Shown here piece after piece: positions 58,004 to 64,000 of a stretch of 64,000 nt of DNA; position 1 is the stretch's first letter; each line of letters begins with the position of its first letter. Source of the stretch: Pelomyxa schiedti (Eukaryota > Evosea > Pelobiontida > Pelomyxidae). The notes below the pieces were generated by a model. That model worked only from the letters and a program-made list of their open reading frames with translations, was not told the origin of the DNA and searched no databases. Both the position numbers and the translations under genes were made by a program. The stretch lies in NCBI GenBank assembly GCA_020536535.1, contig JAHLWZ010000191.1:10482-74481 (forward strand), in the 5' to 3' direction.

Positions 58004-61000
58004 ATGAGAGGAAGAACGAACAGGTCACAGTCCCATTCCCAGCAGCTCATGGCGGAGGAGTCAGCGCGCCGTTCCGCCGCCCTACGCGCCCTTGTACCAA
58101 ACAACGCCAACGACGCCAGCAGCAACAACCCCAGGCTGTCCTTTGGTAGTTCGGACGGCGAGCCGGACGCCTACGGCGGCGACGCCAGCGACGGTGACGG
58201 CGGCGACGACGGGGGCGACGCCTACGCGCGCAAGGTGGCGGACCGCGTGGGCCTCGGCGTCGGCCTCGGGCTCGGCTCGGGCGTCGGCCGTGATCGCGAC
58301 CGCGGGGGGGTCTACGCCCCCAGGAGCTCCCTGGCGTCGTTCGCCCCGCCTGCTTCCTTCGTCGCTGCTTCGTCGGGGTCCGCGTCGCCGCCATCACCTT
58401 CGTCCCCGACTGCATTTTCTACTGCCGCAGTTTCGTCTGGTTCCTCCTCCTCCTCCTCCTCTTCTTCTTCTGGTGGTGGTGGTGGTTCTTCGTCGTCTTC
58501 GTCGTCTGCCGCTGCTTCTGCCGCCGCGAATGCTATTATTACTCCCTCGGGTACTTCTATTTTGAGTTCATACGCTAGTCACAAAGCTCCCAGCTTCTCG
58601 GTCCCTTCGTTCCCTCCGTTGTTTGTTCAGCCTGCCCCTGCCCCGGCGCCTGTCACTGCTCCTACGGCCACTCGCCAGGCTTCTAATGCTAATAGTAACA
58701 CAACTTCACAGCAGCGAATTGCGGAAGCTACTGGGAAGCCTGTACCTGGTGGCGGTGGATTTTTCTTTGGTGGCGCTCTGGGACAACCTTCTGGAATGAA
58801 CGGGCAGTTGCCTGGCACTTCTGGTCTGGGACTGCCTCACCAAAACCAAACCCAGCACCCCTCTGGCCGCGTTCAGCAGCAATCGAACCCCACACAGTTA
58901 ATGTCATACCCTCCCCAGCAACCAACGCAGGGCTCCTCTCAGCAGGCGAGGCCGCCACAGAACAGTCAGGCTTTTGGCACGGGAATTACCCCAACACCTC
59001 CAAATCGACCCCCCATGCAACCTCCTGCCCTCCCAGGGAATCAACCCCAAACATCTTCGAACCACCCCAGGCCAATACAACAAATGCAACCACCTAGAAA
59101 TGTGAACGAGAATAATCAGTTCCCTGTAATGACCGCCCAACAAGGAAATACGGCACAACTTAACCAGCAAAAGCTCTCCCAACCACTTCCCCGTCCAAAC
59201 GCTTTTCAACCACAAACACAGGTGTCGTCACAACAAGTAAATACGCAGCAGCAGTTGCGATTCCAAGCTCAGCCACATCTCCACCCGCAACCCTCTTTAC
59301 ATAACCAGCCACAACAGAATACACGTATGCCACCCCCGCAGCCATATCCCCAGCCCTCCGCGCAACCCATCCTACAACCACAGCAACGGCAACCCCCCTC
59401 ACAGCCGCAACCACAACAAACATCGCAGGCCCAGTTGTACACTCAGCCCCAGATTCATGGGCAATTTTCCCAACAGCCACAGCCTCACTCACTGCAATTT
59501 CCAACTTCAAATACTCAATCTCCACAAAGTAGAATGCAGCCCCCATCTTCTGTCCAAGTACAACCAACTCATCCAAGCACTCAACCTGGATTTCCTCAAA
59601 AGCCACAAGCAAATACATCGTCTGTTGATACTCTCCCGCTAGCACCGCCACCTCCACAGTCACCTCCTGGAAAGCTGCCTACTGATTTTCCACATGCACC
59701 TGTCCCGCCCAGCTGCGTGCAACCCCCACCAACTCCAACATTGCCACCGCCACCTCCCGTACCGACGGTATCGGCCCCACTCACGCCTCCACCAACTCCG
59801 ACTTTGCCCCCACCTCCACCCATCCCTTCATTATCGTCACAACCCTCGGCACCTTCAACAGCACCTCCATTACCACAAACTGAGCAAAAGTCAACTCAAG
59901 TCTCTGTTCCAAGTACATGTAGCACTGGGACTGTACAAACAAATATGAACGTGCAACAGCCCGCTCAAAGTTTCACTGTCCAACATCAGGAAACCCAACC
60001 AGAAGTGCACCCTAAAGAGGTTACACCTGCGCCTTCAAAGCAGCTATCACCCCCTCGCCCAGACCCCCATACTGCAGGTCCACAACAATCTCAGCTAAGA
60101 GCTGCCCCACAGCCCTCAGATCAACCCCAGCAAGCAAGACCTCAGCCTCAACGTCAACCAGACCTATACAGTAAGCCATCTGAGCCACCATTTCTTCATC
60201 CCCTCCCTAGCACAGCAGTCCCCCCAACTGTTGTTGCGAAGTCCGTGCTCCAGAATTCAACCAAGTGAGTATAGCATCGGTTAACAATTAAATAACAGCT
60301 CTAGCACCAAAAACGACAATACACTTGCCGATTTGAGCAATCTACAGCACCATCTGAAGGAATTTTGCACACTACTTACCAATCTGGAAACTAGCATGTC
60401 AGTGGCACTCAAGTGGCATCAACAGCAGGCCCGGGAAGAAAAAGAGCTCAAGTTCTATCTACAGGGTCTACAGAATGCAAGTGTAAAGATCCAAGAGGTT
60501 TTTTCCCTGACAACCAATTCACTATGTCCTTACTTTTGGTATCAGAAAACGAAAACACCCCACCTTCGTGCCGAAATGTTGATGGTCCATCCAAATTTCT
60601 GCTATCCCTAAAACTGACACATTCTAGACCGTTGAACAAATGCTTTCACGGAAGCCCAACATTGAGCCTGTTCCCCTAGCTGTAAGAAGGGCATTTGAAA
60701 CACTCAAGATTGCCCGAGCCAAATGGACAGCCATTACCTCCATTGAGAACGAGCCGAGCTTGGACTCATGCAGACAAGCACTGGGCCAAATCCAATACCG
60801 GATGAGTGAGGCAGAAAGGCTGAATGAAGAAGTGGAAAAGTGGGAGGAAGTTCTGCAGAGGGAGAAAATTAGTACCGCAAATCATACAGTAGTGGTATGG
60901 TTCATTTCTAGCACACACATTTTCTAACAATCTCTACAGAATACAGAACTGAGACCAACATCAAAGGCACCTAAGTGCAAACTGATTCTCCTTGTTGTCT

Positions 61001-61056
61001 TGGCTAGTTTGTTAGTGGTGATCGTTGCTTGCCTTGTGAGCAAAACACTCTCCTAA
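58004..61056 (+). CDS. Large Gln/Pro/Ser-rich disordered protein with coiled-coil and C-terminal membrane anchor
   Basis: ATG 58004 follows an in-frame non-ATG leader. Exon 1 runs to about 60266. The first ~150 residues are Gly/Asp/Ala-rich and very GC-rich, with poly-Ser and poly-Gly near 58440-58490. Then come ~550 residues of Gln/Pro-rich sequence and poly-Pro blocks (LPPPPPVPTVSAPLTPPP). Exons at about 60304-60497, 60628-60892 and 60940-61056 encode a coiled-coil part (LADLSNLQHHLKEFCTLLTN, RMSEAERLNEEVEKWEEVLQ). The last exon has a single hydrophobic segment at the very C-terminus (CKLILLVVLASLLVVIVACL, then VSKTLS). That arrangement is a tail anchor, placing the disordered region in the cytosol. 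Poly-Pro blocks could bind profilin, SH3 or WW domains. The family is unknown. Confidence 0.7.
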
Positions 61057-61082
61057 AAAAAAAAAACCCCAGTTGGTTTTTT

Positions 61083-62257
61083 TCACACAATGTATTCAAC
61101 ATATTTTTTTAAACTATTCGTGGTAACCTTCCAAAGCCTTGTACTTGTTTTTCTTGCTGAGGTTTCTGTTGGTTTATTGGCATTTTGAATCCATAATGGA
61201 GGAACAGGTACACACATGCACAAAATGCAAGGGCAAATGAATGCAACGATCTGAAAAGCAACAAGGGCGAGGCAGCATATTCCAACAGCTAGTGAATTTT
61301 GCTCAAGAGTGGATTCCTGAGAAGCAAGGAACTCAGTTGTGGGACGGTGGAGAAAATAAGATAGGTTGATCAAGAGAGTTTACCAGTTTTTCCTGTGTAA
61401 TTTGTAAATGTTTGCATAGGAACGAAATAATGAAAAAAAGAAACCTGACAGCCTTCAGTCCAAGACGGATCACATTGTCCACCAGGCTGGTCAAGTGGCC
61501 CTGTGAAGCCACAACAGTCGAACTTGATGTGGGATTTCGTTAGCCTTTTTGGTTTGTTCACAACTCTTGGTCTCAGGAAAATGCCTGGTCTTCAATGCTA
61601 TAGCGAGTATCATCAGAAGCACTCGACCAGGCATCAGCTAGTAGGGTTGGAATCTCATCTCTGTTCAATAAAATGTATATTCCAACAGATATCTGAACAG
61701 CTATAAGAAGCCAAAGCAGCAGCATGTACTATAAGAGAACAAATTGGTCAGAGAGCAATTTGGAGATAGAAATGCATACTAATAGTTTGTATAATAAAAC
61801 TTACCAGCCCTAGCAAGACTCTGCTGCCACAGCAGGCGCCACAGCAAGCAAAGAAGCATATGCTGGCTACTGCTGTACCAACGACTATCAATGCAATAGC
61901 CATGTTCGCCAGTGATATTCCAAGCTTTTTCAATGTAAGTTATTGCACAGAAACAATTCAATGCGTAGTGAAATGCATAGTTTGTTAAGTTGGATTTTAT
62001 AGTGATTTTCTGTAGTCAATACTAAATCCAAAAGCTGAGGGAAGTGTGGCACACATCAGATAAAGCGGAGCCATCACCATAATATGCCCAGAACCCGATG
62101 CCAGCAGTCACTGCAGCCGCCAGCTATACCGCCAAAAAAGCAAGAAACATTACTACCAACACTATTATGTACTTTTGAAAATTGTTGTGCACACAAAGAG
62201 AGTCCCGTTGAGAAGAATAATGAACAGAGAAGTGGTGGTAACACAACACTTTCCCAT
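61083..62257 (-). CDS. Tetraspanin-like four-pass membrane protein
   Basis: ATG 62257 gives MGKCCVTTTSLFIILLNGTL, the usual tetraspanin start with membrane-proximal cysteines for palmitoylation and TM1. Downstream exons supply IALIVVGTAVASICFFACCG (TM2) and a TM3 exon near 61700. The large extracellular loop has the hallmark CCG motif, KFDCCGFTGPLDQPGGQCDP, followed by WTEGC. TM4 is SLAVGICCLALVAFQIVAF with a short tail ending at TAA 61083. Two alternative frames are possible for the last ~40 codons. Tetraspanins organise membrane microdomains with partner proteins; the partner here is unknown. The 3' end faces the tail-anchored protein gene, with 26 bp between stops. Confidence 0.8.
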
Positions 62258-62517
62258 AATCGACGGTTACTTGTTCTCCTTATACACAAACACTCTAATA
62301 CTCGACGTTCCGCCTTTTCGGTTGTGAAAATAATAAATTGTCGTTTGATTCCCTTCACCAGCACAGTGTCCCCAAACGAGGTAATAAATAAATTATTCTG
62401 CAACCCCAAACAAGCTCAACGTCACTGAATCTTAGGTGTTAAACGCTTTAGATTTGAACAGCATTGGACTCACTCCAAGTGATTCACAACTGTTCTTCCT
62501 CCGCCAAGCCAAACATT

Positions 62518-63579
62518 TCAACTGGATACCTGTGCCCTAAAGATAGCCTCCACATGACTCGCGTTTGTTCCACAGCAGCCCCCCCACACTTTCATTCCAG
62601 AAGCCCCAGATAGGGTCACCATCTCCTTACACTGCCTAGCCAGAACTTCAGGGTCCCCCCTGTCCAGAACATAACAAGTCTCCAGCTCAGAGTGGGTCAT
62701 TGAAGAAGAATTGGGCCTGAATCCCCCAAGCCTGGTCACCCACATTGGCACGGAGGTGTCTGTTCCTGTTCCGGTCCCATAATCCACGTTGTGGCTCGCG
62801 AACGCCAGAGATGCGTGCGTCGGGTGCACGCAGTTGAGCATGTAGTACAGCGGGTACGACGACGTGGCCTGCTCGATCGTGTTGATGGCGTGGCCCAGCG
62901 ACGCCCCGCACGGCAGCAGCCCGTCCTCCTCGAGCGTGAACGAGATCACGACGGGGGCCCCGACGGAGCGCGCCGCCCGCGCGAGCCCGACGCACTCGGC
63001 GACCCCGGGCATCGTCATGCCCGTGACGAGGTCGCAGCCGCCCTCGGCCAGCCACCCGATCTGCGCCGCGTGGTACCGCGCCAGCTCGTCGGCCTCGGGC
63101 TCCGAGTACCAGCACAGCGCGCTGCTGCCGCTGCCGCGGCGCACGAGCCGGCCCGAGCGGTCGTAGCAGTCGCCGCGCGGGCCGACGTCGCCGCTCACGC
63201 GGTACTGCACGCCCGAGGCGCTGCAGGGGTCGCCGGCCGAGTGCCTCACGAGGTGGACCGACGCGGCGTTGGCCTCGGCGAGCTCGGCCTCGGGCACTCC
63301 CATAAGTGCGCCCCAGCGCGGCGACGCCTTCCACGTAGGGGTCTCCCACACCGCGGCGGCGGCGCCCACGGACTTGGCCAGCGCGGCGTAGCTCTGGTAG
63401 TACCTGCTCAGCGCAGCCAACCCGGCGGCGCCATTGTGGGACGAGCGGAGCAGCAGCGTGTAAGCCGAAAACGCAGGCAACGGCACGTGGTACTCACACA
63501 TGAGGGTGGTCTCAATTCCGCCGTCCGTGATTATTGCTCGTGCATCGAACAGGTGCCTACAACCGTTTCTGCGTGACAT
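62518..63579 (-). CDS. Homocysteine S-methyltransferase family protein
   Basis: An intronless 353-codon ORF, much more GC-rich than its neighbours. Family features in order: ITDGGIETTLMCEYHVPLPA at the N-terminus, VWETPTWKASPRWGALMG, DVGPRGDCY, EGGCDLVTGMTMPGVAECVG, PVVISFTLEEDGLLPCG, the zinc-ligand motif LNCVHPTH, and the C-terminal paired cysteines KVWGGCCGTNASH. All three zinc cysteines are present. Such enzymes move a methyl group from S-methylmethionine or AdoMet to homocysteine, making methionine. The donor is not decidable here. Absence of introns and skewed composition raise the possibility of recent transfer from bacteria. Confidence 0.88.
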   Translation of the reverse strand: MSRRNGCRHLFDARAIITDGGIETTLMCEYHVPLPAFSAYTLLLRSSHNGAAGLAALSRYYQSYAALAKSVGAAAAVWETPTWKASPRWGALMGVPEAELAEANAASVHLVRHSAGDPCSASGVQYRVSGDVGPRGDCYDRSGRLVRRGSGSSALCWYSEPEADELARYHAAQIGWLAEGGCDLVTGMTMPGVAECVGLARAARSVGAPVVISFTLEEDGLLPCGASLGHAINTIEQATSSYPLYYMLNCVHPTHASLAFASHNVDYGTGTGTDTSVPMWVTRLGGFRPNSSSMTHSELETCYVLDRGDPEVLARQCKEMVTLSGASGMKVWGGCCGTNASHVEAIFRAQVSS

Positions 63580-63755
63580 CGAGAATCACGATTTGATGGG
63601 GAATACTGGGGCTTGTGCGTCCAAACTTATGTATCCGAGAGCGGGATTCATTAAGGAGGGATGGTATTCCTGCCTCGTTCGGAGATAGAACTCCCCTGCC
63701 ACAGTTATGCCACACTTGAAAACGCCAGAATCCCATAAAAAAAAAACCGTGAAAA

Positions 63756-64000
63756 ATGGAGAGGGTGCCGCTTGGACGCAGTGGAATGATGGTGTCGCGA
63801 ATCGGACTGGGGTGCATGGGGATGTCGGCGTTCTATACGGATCCTGTGAGAACAGATGCACAGGTGCGCGCCGAGTCCATGGAGACAATGGCCCTGGCAG
63901 AGTCTCTCGGCGTAAATTTCTTCGACACTTCTGGTGAGGTTTTTTTCTTTTTCCCCTCGCGTTGGTTTGTATGATATTCTTATTCTCGTCCGGCAGATAT
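63756..64000 (+). CDS. Aldo/keto reductase, 5' part only
   Basis: Exon 1 is 63756-63933. A GT-AG intron (63934-63996) follows, and exon 2 starts at 63997; the gene continues beyond the window. The protein starts MERVPLGRSGMMVSRIGLGC, continues MGMSAFYTDPVR and MALAESLGVNFFDTS, and the splice supplies the Asp of the catalytic DT-S-D-x-Y region. This matches NADPH-dependent aldo/keto reductases of the AKR13-like type. It is divergent from the homocysteine methyltransferase gene, with 176 bp between start codons. Confidence 0.85.

Noticed and set aside
62791-63576. 261-codon plus-strand ORF opposite the homocysteine methyltransferase gene
   Set aside because: Arg/Ala-rich shadow created by high GC; the minus-strand frame has the family motifs.
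1-64000. CRISPR arrays, bacterial operons, rRNA genes or integrated viral genes
   Set aside because: No regularly spaced repeats, no polycistronic layout, no rRNA-like stretch and no viral hallmark protein was seen in either strand.

Overview
The window comes from a unicellular eukaryote with a compact, intron-dense genome. Genes sit tens to a few hundred bases apart on both strands. Most are broken by short introns (about 37-80 nt, nearly all GT-AG), the standard code fits (genes end at TAA, TAG and TGA), and many proteins carry long Ser, Pro, Thr or Gln tracts. A flavodiiron protein fused to rubredoxin points to an anaerobic or microaerophilic protist. DNA ligase III, dysbindin, calcineurin A, tetraspanin, TRP14 and a TKL-like kinase are compatible with an amoebozoan such as an archamoeba, but that placement is an inference. 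No organellar, viral or prokaryotic segment is evident.

Layout. 0.2-3.0 kb: two tandem minus-strand genes for secreted LNR (Notch-type) repeat proteins, the first cut short. 3.0-4.6 kb: a non-coding segment bounded by ~165-bp inverted repeats. 4.8-6.9 kb: an unrecognised Ser-rich protein. 7.2 kb: tRNA-Gln(UUG). 7.7-12.2 kb: DNA ligase III-like. 12.3 kb: a small starch-binding (CBM20) protein. 13.4-16.4 kb: a zinc-knuckle protein. 16.5-23.2 kb (plus): nitroreductase, calcineurin A, secreted GH65 glycosidase. 23.3-29.3 kb (minus): acetyl-CoA synthetase with a (TTTTG)n intron containing an assembly gap, dysbindin, TRP14. 29.6-36.2 kb (plus): a polyQ protein joined to tandem ~100-residue repeats, then a secreted PQQ-propeller/EGF protein. 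37.7-39.3 kb: protein kinase. 40.2-49.0 kb: separase. 49.2-52.4 kb: flavodiiron-rubredoxin-FMN dehydrogenase fusion. 52.5-57.3 kb (minus): WDR4/Trm82, a membrane-anchored E2-type acyltransferase, S-adenosylmethionine decarboxylase. 58.0-64.0 kb: tail-anchored Q/P-rich protein, tetraspanin, homocysteine S-methyltransferase, and the first exon of an aldo/keto reductase.

Functionally the genes are mostly unrelated housekeeping and signalling genes, as expected for a eukaryote. The standout is the triple fusion at 49-52 kb. It could carry electrons from an alpha-hydroxy acid through FMN and rubredoxin to a di-iron oxygen or NO reductase within one polypeptide.

Exon borders were read by eye from splice signals and family resemblance. 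Gene ends are usually firmer than internal junctions.
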